Source: Aquincola sp. (lineage in GTDB: Bacteria; Pseudomonadota; Gammaproteobacteria; Burkholderiales; Burkholderiaceae_C). Taken from it: DNA of 64,000 nt. Location: assembly GCA_022841885.1 (NCBI GenBank), contig JALHQP010000002.1, forward strand, positions 60,462 to 124,461. Direction: 5' to 3'. Both the position numbers and the translations under genes were made by a program. This document shows, piece by piece, positions 24,040 through 32,218 of the stretch. The first letter of the stretch is position 1, and each line of letters opens with the position of its first letter. The notes below the pieces were generated by a model. That model saw only the letters and a list, made by a program, of their open reading frames with translations, searched no databases and was not told the DNA's origin.

Positions 24040-25982
24040 TCGTCCTTGGCCATGTCCTTCTCGTCGCGGTCGCCATGCCGCGGCCGCGGCAGCCCGATCA
24101 CCGTGCCCTCGCGCCGCGCGTCCGCGCCGCCGTACTGCTTGCCGGTCTTCGGGTCGATGACGACGATCTGCACCGAGCCGATGTCGGCCGGCGCGTTCAC
24201 CGTGTGACCCAGCACGCGCAGCGCGTCGAGCGACGCAGCCGGAAACGGCGTGGGCGCGAGCGGATTGCCGCTGTCGATCGACACGCTGCCGCCGGCCGAG
24301 GTGACCGACAGGCGCGGCGCATCGATCGCCTGCTGCAGCGTCATGCCGTGGTCGAGCAGGTTCAGCGTCACGTTGAACACCGAGTTGATGATCGTCGAGC
24401 CCCCGGGCGAGCCGTAGGCCACCAGCGGCCGGCCCTTGCGGTCGAAGATCATCGAAGGCGACATGCTGCTGCGCGGGCGCTTGCCGGGCGCCACGTCGTT
24501 GGCCGCCGGCTCGCCGGTGAAGGGGTTGAGCGACGGCGTGAAGTTGAAGTCGGTCAGCTCGTTGTTGAGCAGGAAGCCGAAGCTCTTGAAGCAGCTGATC
24601 GCGGCACAGCCTTCGGGGTAGTAGCCCGCGAACATGCCGGCGCCGTAGCCCGACTCGATCGTGTTGGTGTACGAGACGAGGTTGCCCCACTGGTCGGCGA
24701 CCGAGAAGTGGGTGGTCGAGCCTCCCGGGCCCGCGAACGAGGCCGTTCCGGCGAGCCGGGTCACGGGCGCCAACGCGGCGATGTCGTAGGGGCGCGGATC
24801 GCCGGCCACCGGGTTGACCGTGAGGCGCGCGGTCGGCGCGATCGGCTCGCTGCGCATCGCGGTGTAGGTGGGGTGCAGCAGGCCCTTCACCGGCACGTAC
24901 GTGAAGTCGGCGTCGCCCATCCACAGCGCACGGTCGGCGAAGGCGGTGCGCATCACCTCGGCCATCACGTTGAGCGTCGCCGGGCTGCCGAAGCCGAAAC
25001 CGGCCTTGGCATCGCCGATCGGGAAGCGCTCGATCATCTTGAGCATCTGCCCGACCGTGAGCGCGCCCGACGAGGGCGGGCCCATGCCCTTGACGACGTA
25101 GCCGCGGTAGGTGGTGGCGACCGGGTCGCGCGTCGTCGCCTCGTAGGCCTGCAGATCGGCCTGCGTCATCGTGCCGGGCCTGCCGCCGGCAGAGAGGCGC
25201 TTCTGCCCTTCGATGATGCCGTGCGCGATCTCGCCGCTGTAGAACGCGTCGGGTCCGTCGCGGGCGATCGTGCGCAGCGTCTCGGCCAGTGGCTTGTTGG
25301 TGACCAGCGCGCCCACGGCGATCGGCAGGCCGCCCGGGCAGAAGTACTCGGCCGTCTCCGGGTAGACCTTGGCGCGGCTCGTCGCGCTCGCGCAGGCGGG
25401 TGAGGCCACGAAGCGCGGCGTCGCCGCGAAGCCGTCGTCGGCGAGGCGGATCGCCGGCTTGAGCACGCGCGCCAGCGGCAGGCGGCCCCAGCGCCGCACG
25501 GCGTCCGCCGTGCCGCGCACCATGCCGGGCACACCCACCGAGATGCCCGAGGTCGACGCCTGCGTAAACGACAAGCCGCTGAACATGCCGGGCGTGGCCC
25601 CCGCGGGCGCGCGCTCACGGGTGTCGATCGTGAACGTGCGGCCGCTCTTGGCGAGATGGACCATCATGAAGCCGCCGCCGCCGATGCCCGCCGATTGCGG
25701 TTCGACGACGTTGAGCGCATAGGCGATCGCGACGGCCGCATCGACGGCGTTGCCGCCGGCCTCGAGGATCTGCGCACCGGCCTCGGCCGCGTACGGGTTG
25801 GCGGTCGCGACCACGCCCTTGCGGAACGCCGGGCCCTCGCCCTTGTCGGGCAGGCCGGGGACAGGCGGCTCCTTCCACCGTGCGTCGCGACCGTCGGCAT
25901 GGATCGGGGCGGCCCAGGCCAGCAGCACGGCCAGGGTGCACGAGGCGATCGCGAAACGGCGCGAGTCGGCAGAAGCTTGCAT
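24033..25982 (-). CDS. ggt: Gamma-glutamyltransferase
   Basis: A 649-residue periplasmic Ntn-hydrolase precursor that hydrolyses or transfers the gamma-glutamyl group of glutathione. The signal peptide is about residues 1-30 (FAIASCTLAVLLAWAAPIHA). The large-subunit signature NVVEPQSAGIGGGGFMMVH is present. The autoprocessing nucleophile is Thr423 in GGSTTHFSV, which starts the small subunit. SPGGSTIIN binds the glutamyl carboxylate. A near-perfect AGGAGG lies before the ATG at 25982; longer in-frame starts are unlikely. Codons near the 3' end overlap the terminator hairpin. Confidence 0.94.
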   Translation of the reverse strand: MQASADSRRFAIASCTLAVLLAWAAPIHADGRDARWKEPPVPGLPDKGEGPAFRKGVVATANPYAAEAGAQILEAGGNAVDAAVAIAYALNVVEPQSAGIGGGGFMMVHLAKSGRTFTIDTRERAPAGATPGMFSGLSFTQASTSGISVGVPGMVRGTADAVRRWGRLPLARVLKPAIRLADDGFAATPRFVASPACASATSRAKVYPETAEYFCPGGLPIAVGALVTNKPLAETLRTIARDGPDAFYSGEIAHGIIEGQKRLSAGGRPGTMTQADLQAYEATTRDPVATTYRGYVVKGMGPPSSGALTVGQMLKMIERFPIGDAKAGFGFGSPATLNVMAEVMRTAFADRALWMGDADFTYVPVKGLLHPTYTAMRSEPIAPTARLTVNPVAGDPRPYDIAALAPVTRLAGTASFAGPGGSTTHFSVADQWGNLVSYTNTIESGYGAGMFAGYYPEGCAAISCFKSFGFLLNNELTDFNFTPSLNPFTGEPAANDVAPGKRPRSSMSPSMIFDRKGRPLVAYGSPGGSTIINSVFNVTLNLLDHGMTLQQAIDAPRLSVTSAGGSVSIDSGNPLAPTPFPAASLDALRVLGHTVNAPADIGSVQIVVIDPKTGKQYGGADARREGTVIGLPRPRHGDRDEKDMAKDDK

Positions 25983-26119
25983 GGCCGGAACCTCCTGGGC
26001 AGTGGGTGATGCGCGAAGCCGCCGCGGGGTGCGCCGGAGGACCAGTATTGGAGCCGGGCCGGTCCGGGTCAAGTGGGAGCGACGCCGGCTTCTTCCGAGA
26101 GAACGTCACCCAAAGACAA

Positions 26120-26141
26120 GGGCCCGCACGGAGGCGGGCCC
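26120..26141 (-). terminator. Terminator hairpin after tRNA-Thr
   Basis: GGGCCCGC (26120-26127) pairs perfectly with GCGGGCCC (26134-26141) around a 6-nt loop. On the minus strand it lies 11 nt after the CCA end of the tRNA and is followed by a T-rich TTGTCTTT stretch. Confidence 0.75.
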
Positions 26142-26151
26142 TCGAAGACAG

Positions 26152-26227
26152 TGGTGCCGGTGAGAAGAGTCGAACTCCCGACCTTCGCATTACGAATGCG
26201 CTGCTCTACCAACTGAGCTACACCGGC
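26152..26227 (-). tRNA. tRNA-Thr (anticodon CGT)
   Basis: A complete 76-nt tRNA cloverleaf. The acceptor stem GCCGGTG pairs with CACCGGC. The D-arm segment is TAGCTCAGTTGGTAGAGCA. The anticodon loop TTCGTAA gives anticodon CGT, reading ACG (Thr). The T-arm contains GTTCGACTC. The discriminator is A and the CCA end is encoded (26152-26154). Confidence 0.97.
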
Positions 26228-26243
26228 GCCGGAAAAGCGGCGA

Positions 26244-26249
26244 ATTATA
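26244..26249 (-). promoter_or_regulatory. -10 box of the tRNA-Thr promoter
   Basis: On the minus strand the sequence reads TATAAT exactly, 17 nt upstream of the tRNA 5' end, in a locally AT-rich patch. No good -35 hexamer is visible at 17-18 bp spacing. Confidence 0.55.
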
Positions 26250-26324
26250 CGAGAGCGCCCGCGTCACATCGGGTTGCCGCTTGGGCATGCGGGCAGCGCG
26301 CGGCTGCGGCACACTGCGCCCCGC

Positions 26325-27926
26325 ATGAAACACGAGCCCCCAGCCTCCGTCTCGCGCCGCACGGCGCTGTTGTCGTCGATGGCCTCGCTGTTCTCGCTCG
26401 CCGCCTGCGGCGGTGGGGGCGGGGGTGACGAGCCCTACCTGCCGCCGGTGCCACCACCGCCGCCCATCGTGCCGGTCGACGGCCCGGCCTGGTTCGGCTT
26501 CGGGCGCAATCCGCAGCATTCGGCGCTGCTGAGCGAGATCCCCGCGCAGGCGCTGACCACCGTGTGGTGGCACACGCCGGTGGACCTGGCGCCGACCTAC
26601 AGCAGCAGCGGCTCGCTGCTGCTGCACTACGGCTCGCCGGTGGTCACGCGCCAGAACACGGTGATCGTGCCGGTGAAGACCGGCAGCAACAGCTTCCGCG
26701 TCGAGGGCCGCATCGGCGCCACCGGTGGCCTGATCTGGACGCTGGACAGCGACTACCGCCTGCCGCCGCACGCCTGGGTGCCGAGCTACAACCCGGCGCT
26801 CACCTCGGACGGCCGCGTGGTGATGCCGATGGCCGGTGGCCGCGTGCGCTTTCGCGCCGCGCCCAATGCGGGCAGCGGTGCGCAGCAGACGGTTGCCTTC
26901 TACGGCGATGCGGCCTACGCCGCGGCGCCGGCCACCTACGACGGCACGGTCTTCATCAACACGCCGCTGACCACCGACGGCCAGGGCAACACCTTCTTCG
27001 GCTTCACCGTCACCGGCAGCAACCCGGCCGCCGTGGTCGGCGGCATCGCACGCGTCGCGGCCGATGGCAGCGCGCGCTGGATCGCGGCCGCCGACGCCGC
27101 GGGCGACGTGACGATGACCAAGACCGCGACCAACGCCGCGCCGGCACTGTCGCCCGACGGCGGCCGGCTCTACGTGGTCGTCAACCAGGTGCCGCCGCCG
27201 GGGGGCCGCGCCGGTGGACGCCTGCTGGCGCTGGACAGCACGACGCTGGCGCCGATCGCCAGCCGCGCGCTGATCGACCCGCTGTCCGGCACGGCGGCCT
27301 GGGTCAACGACAACGCGAGTTCGTCGCCGACGGTGGGCCCGGACGGACGCGTGTACATCGGCGTGCTCGAGGCCAATGCGCCGGCGCACAACTTCCGCGG
27401 CTGGCTGCTGCAGTTCGACGCCGGCCTGGCCCCGGCCGGCGTGCCCGGCGGCTTCGGCTGGGACAACACCGCGTCGATCGTGCCGCGCGCGATGCTGCCG
27501 CAGTACGCCGGCGCGTCGAACTACCTGCTGGCGCTGAAGTACAACAGCTACGCCGGTGTCGGCACCGGCGACGGCCAGCACCGCGTCGCGATCGTCGATC
27601 CCAACGACTCGCAGGTGGACCGCTTCTCGAGCACCTTCGTGATGCGCGAGGTGATCACGGTGCTGAGTCCGACGGCCGACGAGAACTACGGCGGCGGCAG
27701 GACCGAGTGGTGCATCAACACCGCGGTGGTCGATCCGGCGACGAGTTCGGTGCTGATGAACAACGAGGACGGCTACCTCTACCGCTGGCACCTGCCGAGC
27801 AACACGCTGCAGCAGCGCATCCGCATGAACAACGGCTACGCGCAGTCGTACACGCCGACGGCGGTGGGCGCCGACGGGCGCGTCTACGCGGTCAACAACG
27901 CGCGCCTGTTCTCGGTCGGCGCCTGA
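26325..27926 (+). CDS. PQQ-like beta-propeller lipoprotein
   Basis: A 533-residue exported protein. The N-terminus has a twin-arginine-like motif, SVSRRTALLSSM, followed by a lipobox, FSLAACGGGG, so it is a predicted Tat-dependent lipoprotein. A Pro-rich spacer leads to repeated beta-propeller blades (for example TSDGRVVMPMAGG, SPDGGRLYVVVN, GPDGRVYIGVLE, GADGRVYAVNN), as in PQQ-binding-like and YVTN-type proteins. There are no catalytic residues of PQQ dehydrogenases. Function unknown. It is convergent with the deacetylase-like gene, only 3 bp apart. Confidence 0.8.
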   Translation: MKHEPPASVSRRTALLSSMASLFSLAACGGGGGGDEPYLPPVPPPPPIVPVDGPAWFGFGRNPQHSALLSEIPAQALTTVWWHTPVDLAPTYSSSGSLLLHYGSPVVTRQNTVIVPVKTGSNSFRVEGRIGATGGLIWTLDSDYRLPPHAWVPSYNPALTSDGRVVMPMAGGRVRFRAAPNAGSGAQQTVAFYGDAAYAAAPATYDGTVFINTPLTTDGQGNTFFGFTVTGSNPAAVVGGIARVAADGSARWIAAADAAGDVTMTKTATNAAPALSPDGGRLYVVVNQVPPPGGRAGGRLLALDSTTLAPIASRALIDPLSGTAAWVNDNASSSPTVGPDGRVYIGVLEANAPAHNFRGWLLQFDAGLAPAGVPGGFGWDNTASIVPRAMLPQYAGASNYLLALKYNSYAGVGTGDGQHRVAIVDPNDSQVDRFSSTFVMREVITVLSPTADENYGGGRTEWCINTAVVDPATSSVLMNNEDGYLYRWHLPSNTLQQRIRMNNGYAQSYTPTAVGADGRVYAVNNARLFSVGA

Positions 27927-27929
27927 GGC

Positions 27930-28817
27930 TCAGGGCGCGAAGGCCTCGGCGGCCTGCGCGATCGCACCGGCGGTCGTCAGCCAGCAGCGCTCACGATGGC
28001 TCGCGATGTGCTGCAGCGCGCGCCGCAACGCCCGCACGCGGAAGGGCTGGCCTGCGATCATCGCGTGCAGCGCAATGCCCATCACCAAAGGCGCGTGCCC
28101 GTCCTGCGACTGCTCGAGCATCTCGTCGAACTGGTCGATGACCATGGTCGAGAACGCGTGCGCGTCGACGTGGCGGCCGATGATGGCCGCGCTGTCGTTC
28201 AGCTCCTGCGGGTAGGGCACCGACAGCAGGCGCCCGCCGCGCGTGGCCAGCCACACCGGCTGGTCGTCCATGCACCAGTCGAGCACGTAGCGGTAACCGG
28301 CTTCGTGCAGCAGGTCGGGCGTGCGCTCGGTCTCGGCGATCCAGGGGCTGAGCCAGCCCGCCGGCGGCTGTCCTTCGTGGCGCGCGATCTCGCGCGTCAC
28401 TGTGTCGATCAGCGCGCGCTCCTCCTGTTCGGCCAGGTCGGCCTGGTGCTCCGAGTTCGTGCGGCCGTGCGAGGCGATCTCGGCGCCGCGCGACCGGAAG
28501 GCGGCTACCAGTTGCGGGCAGCTGCCATACAGCTCGGAGTTGATCAGCAGCGTGACCGGCAGCTCGAGGCTGTCGAAGAGGTCGAGCAGGCGCCAGGCGC
28601 CGACGCGGTTGCCGTAGTCGCGCCACGAGTTGTTCAGCACGTCGGGCGCCGGGATGCCGGGCACCAGGTCCTCGACCAGGCCCTCGCCCCAGGCGTACTG
28701 CTCGAGGTTGAGCGCGATGTACACCGCCAGGCCCTTGCCGCCGGGCCAACGCTCTGGGAGGCGGGCGGTGATCGGCGAGTAGGCGTAGCGGTCGTGGCGG
28801 CGCAGCGGCTTCATCAT
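27930..28817 (-). CDS. Polysaccharide deacetylase-fold protein (PuuE allantoinase-like)
   Basis: A 295-residue NodB-fold protein of the branch containing the allantoinase PuuE. ALNLEQYAWGEG, NSWRDYGNRVGAWRLLDLFD and GAEIASHGRTNSEHQADL match that branch rather than sugar deacetylases. PuuE enzymes open the cyclic ureide ring of allantoin without added metal. Overlap by 4 bp with the racemase-family gene, and the nearby hydantoinase, favour a ring-opening hydrolase on a cyclic amide or ureide. The exact substrate cannot be read from sequence. Confidence 0.83.
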   Translation of the reverse strand: MMKPLRRHDRYAYSPITARLPERWPGGKGLAVYIALNLEQYAWGEGLVEDLVPGIPAPDVLNNSWRDYGNRVGAWRLLDLFDSLELPVTLLINSELYGSCPQLVAAFRSRGAEIASHGRTNSEHQADLAEQEERALIDTVTREIARHEGQPPAGWLSPWIAETERTPDLLHEAGYRYVLDWCMDDQPVWLATRGGRLLSVPYPQELNDSAAIIGRHVDAHAFSTMVIDQFDEMLEQSQDGHAPLVMGIALHAMIAGQPFRVRALRRALQHIASHRERCWLTTAGAIAQAAEAFAP

Positions 28818-29563
28818 GCGGTGGGGCTTCCAAGGGCGCGGGCGATGGCGGTGTCCACCGCGATCAGCTCGCGCGGCGCCGGCGCGGCATAACTGCCGAT
28901 GCTCGGCTTCGGTTTGCCCAGGCGCGCCAGCAGTTCGGCCTGGCGCACCGCGCAGTCGAGGCCGTCGATCAGCGGCACCGGTACGCGGGCCTGCAGGCGC
29001 GTGGGCACCCCGGCCATCACCGCGCCGGTCAGCAGCACGGTCTCGGCGCTGTCGCGCTCAACGAGGTCCCTGGCCACCTCGACCAGCTCGTTGTCGAGTG
29101 CGTCGTGCGCACCGCGCTGGTAGGCCGCGGTGCTCTCGAGCGTGCGCCAGCCGGCGATGCGCGCCGCGAGGCCATACGCAGTCACCAGCTCCTCGTACAG
29201 CGGTCGCACGCGACGCCCGAAGGTCACCACGCCGATGCGCCCGCCCAGCATGCAGGCCGTCAGCAGGCCAGCCTCGGTCATGCCGACCACCGGGACGTTC
29301 AGCAGTTCGCGCGCGGCGCGCAGCCCGGTGTCGTAGGACACGGCGATCACCACGGCGTCGCAGGCGCCGGCGTGTTCGGCCACCAGGGCCACCGTCGAGT
29401 GCTCGCCGATCGCATGCTCGGCACGCGTGCCGATCACGCGCGCGCCGAAGCGCCCGGTGACGGCGACGACTTCGGTGCCGGGCGACGCGCTGGCGCGCGC
29501 CTGCGCGGCCACCTTTTCGGTGACGATCTCCGAGGTGTTGGCATTGACGACGAGCAGGCGCAT
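28814..29563 (-). CDS. Asp/Glu/hydantoin racemase superfamily protein lacking catalytic Cys
   Basis: A 249-residue two-domain protein starting RLLVVNANTSEIVTEKV, as in hydantoin/allantoin racemases. The first catalytic position (family CFGDPG) is VSYDTG with Val75, and the second (family GCAGM) is TGAVM with Gly180. Both cysteines are therefore absent and ordinary two-base racemisation is unlikely. It may be a decarboxylase-, hydrolase- or isomerase-like variant. It overlaps the PuuE-like gene and is 14 bp after the GntR gene on the same strand. Confidence 0.87.
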   Translation of the reverse strand: MRLLVVNANTSEIVTEKVAAQARASASPGTEVVAVTGRFGARVIGTRAEHAIGEHSTVALVAEHAGACDAVVIAVSYDTGLRAARELLNVPVVGMTEAGLLTACMLGGRIGVVTFGRRVRPLYEELVTAYGLAARIAGWRTLESTAAYQRGAHDALDNELVEVARDLVERDSAETVLLTGAVMAGVPTRLQARVPVPLIDGLDCAVRQAELLARLGKPKPSIGSYAAPAPRELIAVDTAIARALGSPTA

Positions 29564-29577
29564 GGCAGCCGCTCCGT

Positions 29578-30318
29578 TCAGGCAAACACCGACTCGAAGT
29601 CGATCTCGCCATCGGGCGCGCGCTCGAAGTTCAGCGAGGCCTCGACATGGCGCAGGTGCTCGACCATGTGCTCGGCGGCGCGCTTCTCGTCGCGCGCCTC
29701 GATCGCATCGACCAGGTCGCTGTGCTCGTGGTACGGGCAGGCCGGCATGTTGGGCGCGTCGTACAGGATGATGACCAGACAGGTCAGGGTCTCGAGGTCG
29801 CGCAGCGTCTTGGCGAGGTAGCGGTTGCCGGCGATGTCGGCGATCAGTTGGTGGAACTCGCCCGACAGGCGCACGATGGCGCGCTTGTCGTTGGCTGCGC
29901 GCGCGGCCGACTCGCGCGCGACATGCTCGCGCAGGCGGCGCACGTCGTCCTTGCCGGCGCGGCGCACGGCTTGGCGGATCAGGTCGGGCTCGATGACGCG
30001 CCGTGCCGCGAACACCTCGCGCGCCTCCTCCACCGTGGGGCTGCTGACGAAGGCGCCGCGGTTGGGCACCACGGTCACGATGCGGTCGTGAGCCAGGCGC
30101 TCGATCACCTGGCGGATCTGCGTGCGGCTGACGCCGAACACGCGCGCCAGCCGCTCCTCGCCCAGCTTGGTGCCGGGCGGCAGGCGGTGCTCGACCATCG
30201 CGCCCAGCATGCGCTGGTGGATGGTGTCGACGCTGGGCGCCGGGGCCTCGCGCACAGCCGGTGCTGGGCGAGCCACGCTGGTGCGTTTTCGGGCGGCGGA
30301 AGCTCCAGATTGGGGCAT
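29578..30318 (-). CDS. GntR/FCD family transcriptional regulator
   Basis: A 246-residue GntR regulator of the FadR/FCD subfamily. The wHTH includes LPPGTKLGEERLARVFGVSR and QVIERLAHDRIVTVVPNRGAF. The helical FCD domain has FHQLIADIAGNRYL and ends DAIEARDEKRAAEHMVEHL. The ATG at 30318 is preferred; an in-frame ATG at 30348 lies inside an operator-like site. Four matching operator-like sites in the intergenic region predict that it controls itself, the downstream racemase/deacetylase genes and the divergent TRAP operon. Confidence 0.92.
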   Translation of the reverse strand: MPQSGASAARKRTSVARPAPAVREAPAPSVDTIHQRMLGAMVEHRLPPGTKLGEERLARVFGVSRTQIRQVIERLAHDRIVTVVPNRGAFVSSPTVEEAREVFAARRVIEPDLIRQAVRRAGKDDVRRLREHVARESAARAANDKRAIVRLSGEFHQLIADIAGNRYLAKTLRDLETLTCLVIILYDAPNMPACPYHEHSDLVDAIEARDEKRAAEHMVEHLRHVEASLNFERAPDGEIDFESVFA

Positions 30319-30319
30319 G

Positions 30320-30352
30320 TTGCATCCAAAACTAATTGTGTTTTGCATCCAA
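30320..30352. promoter_or_regulatory. Operator-site pair at gntR side
   Basis: TTGCATCCAA occurs at 30320-30329 and again at 30343-30352, start-to-start distance 23 bp. Each has TTG/CAA palindromic ends around 4 bp. The first abuts the gntR start. This fits autoregulation by the FCD regulator. Confidence 0.7.
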
Positions 30353-30543
30353 AGCGTGGCGGCAGTATAGCCATCGCGACATCGGTTGCAAGCTGTCCTC
30401 GCTGGAGCGTGTGACGGTCCGAACCTCTGTCGTACCGTGGTGCGCAGCGGCCTCCCATTGTGGGCTGGCCTGCTTGTTGCTCAAGGCTCCAGCGCAGCGC
30501 GGGACGCGAGTCCGGCTGCGAATGCGGGAAAACACCGATCAGA

Positions 30544-30576
30544 TTGCATCCAAAGTGGTTGATGCTTTGTATGCAA
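30544..30576. promoter_or_regulatory. Operator-site pair at TRAP side
   Basis: TTGCATCCAA (30544-30553) and TTGTATGCAA (30567-30576) repeat the gntR-side pair with the same 23-bp start-to-start spacing, 53 bp before the TRAP dctP-type gene. The second site has TTG/CAA ends and a different 4-bp centre. Confidence 0.7.
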
Positions 30577-30629
30577 ACACGTAAGCTTTCTCTCGCACAT
30601 TCATTGGCAATTCAGGCAAGGAGCTCCCG

Positions 30630-31640
30630 GTGAAGAACACGACTTGGCAACGCCGCACACTGATGGCCTGCGGCCTGCTGGCGACGGCCCTGGCCGCCGG
30701 CACCGCATCTGCGCAGGAGAAGCTGCGCATCGCCGGCAACTTCGCGCCCGACCACTCGTCGTCGGTCGCGATGCAGCAGTTCAAGAAGGAGGTCGAGTCG
30801 GCCTCCAAGGGCACGCTGCAGATCGAGGTGTTCGACAACATGCAACTCGGCGGCGCTCAGGAGAACGTGACGCAGACGCGTGCCGGCACGATCCACATGA
30901 CCTGGGTCGGCATGGCCTTCCTGTCGCGCACCGTGCCCGAACTCGAGGCGGTCAGCCTGCCCTTCATGTTCCCGAACCGCGAGGTCGCGTACAAGGTGAT
31001 GGACGGCGCGGTCGGCGACCTGATCGAGGCCAAGATGCACGACAAGGGCTTCACGTCGCTCGGCTTCATGGAGCTGGGCGCGCGCCAGGTCACCAACAGC
31101 GTGCGGCCGATCAAGACCATGGCCGACCTCAAGGGCATGAAGATCCGCATGCAGCCCAACGAGACTCACCTGGCCACCTTCCGTGCGCTGGGAGCCAACC
31201 CGCTGGCGATGGACATCAAGGAGGTCTACTCCGCGATGGAGCAGAAGGTGATCGACGGGCACGAGAACCCGTACGCCCTGATCCTCTCCAGCCGCTTCAA
31301 CGAGGTGCAGAAGCACGTCTCGAACACCGCGCACTTCTTCGACTTCATCGCCGTCGTCGCCAACAAGAAGAAGTTCGACTCACTGTCGGCCGAGCACAAG
31401 AAGATCGTGCAGACCGCGATGAGCAGCGCGATCAAGGCCCAGCGCACGATGGCCACCAAGGCCGACGCGGAGTCTCTGGCTGAGCTGCAGAGGAAGGGCA
31501 TGACCTACACCGAGATGCCCGCCAGCGAACGCGAGGCGATGCGCAAGGCCACCGCCGGCGTGGTCGACGACGTGAAGAAGCGCGTCGGCGGCACCCTGGT
31601 CGACCAGGTGCTCGCAGCGGTCAAGGCGGCCGGCGGCTGA
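30630..31640 (+). CDS. TRAP transporter substrate-binding protein (DctP family), system 1
   Basis: A 336-residue periplasmic solute receptor. The signal peptide is about 1-28 (LMACGLLATALAAGTASA). Family segments are PFMFPNREVAYKVMDG, the Arg-containing LKGMKIRMQPNETHLATFRALGANP that binds a ligand carboxylate, and EVYSAMEQKVIDGHENP. The GTG start has AAGGAGCT upstream. It heads a rightward operon and delivers an organic acid to the adjacent DctQM permease. The GntR operator-like pair directly upstream suggests inducible expression. Confidence 0.94.
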   Translation: MKNTTWQRRTLMACGLLATALAAGTASAQEKLRIAGNFAPDHSSSVAMQQFKKEVESASKGTLQIEVFDNMQLGGAQENVTQTRAGTIHMTWVGMAFLSRTVPELEAVSLPFMFPNREVAYKVMDGAVGDLIEAKMHDKGFTSLGFMELGARQVTNSVRPIKTMADLKGMKIRMQPNETHLATFRALGANPLAMDIKEVYSAMEQKVIDGHENPYALILSSRFNEVQKHVSNTAHFFDFIAVVANKKKFDSLSAEHKKIVQTAMSSAIKAQRTMATKADAESLAELQRKGMTYTEMPASEREAMRKATAGVVDDVKKRVGGTLVDQVLAAVKAAGG

Positions 31641-31659
31641 GTCCCGGGCGACGGCGTCC

Positions 31660-32202
31660 ATGCACGGCCACACCTTCACCGACTGGGCGCCGATGCGCGG
31701 CCCGGCGGCCCTGCGGCCGCTGGCCATGCTGCTGGCGGCTTTCGACGTCGCGGTGGCCTGGCTGCTGTGCGCAGCGATGGCCGTGATGGTGGCCGTGGTC
31801 GGCTCGCAGGTCGCGCTGCGCTACGGCTTCAACAGCTCGCTCGACTGGGCCGACGAGATCGCGCGTTTGAGCTTCGTCTGGTCGATCTTCCTGGCCATCG
31901 CGCTGGGCATCAAGACGGGCTCGCACATCGGCATCGAGGTGCTGGTGGCCCGGCTGCCGGCGCTGCTGCGCAGCGGCCTGGCGCGCCTGGTGGCGCTGAC
32001 GTGCGCCGGCGCGCTGCTGCTCGTGGCATGGCAGTCGGCGCGCGTGGCTTACGACCAATGGGACGAGCTGATGGGCGCGGTCAACGCCAGCACCGGCTGG
32101 TTCCTCGTGCCACTGATCGTCGGTGGCGTGCATGGCGCGCTGCACCTGCTGTGGATCGTGCTCAACGGCCCCGCGCGCGGCGCGGCCGTGGCCGCCGAGT
32201 AG
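31660..32202 (+). CDS. TRAP transporter small permease (DctQ family), system 1
   Basis: A 180-residue membrane protein with about four transmembrane helices and the family segments RYGFNSSLDWADEIARLSFVW and GIKTGSHIGIEVLVARLP. It pairs with the large permease encoded 16 bp downstream. The N-terminus from 31660 is somewhat long and polar, so an internal start at 31693 (second Met) is possible. Confidence 0.9.
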   Translation: MHGHTFTDWAPMRGPAALRPLAMLLAAFDVAVAWLLCAAMAVMVAVVGSQVALRYGFNSSLDWADEIARLSFVWSIFLAIALGIKTGSHIGIEVLVARLPALLRSGLARLVALTCAGALLLVAWQSARVAYDQWDELMGAVNASTGWFLVPLIVGGVHGALHLLWIVLNGPARGAAVAAE

Positions 32203-32218
32203 GCACGGGGACACCAAC

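Larger units (their letters stand above)
30319..30629. promoter_or_regulatory. Divergent control region, gntR / TRAP operon
   Basis: A 311-bp gene-free stretch. It holds two pairs of GntR-type operator-like sites (listed separately), one pair at each end. Between them is about 190 bp with no clear ORF or hairpin. It is less GC-rich than the flanking genes. The GGAG sequence at 30620-30623 is the ribosome-binding site of the TRAP binding-protein gene. Confidence 0.6.
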
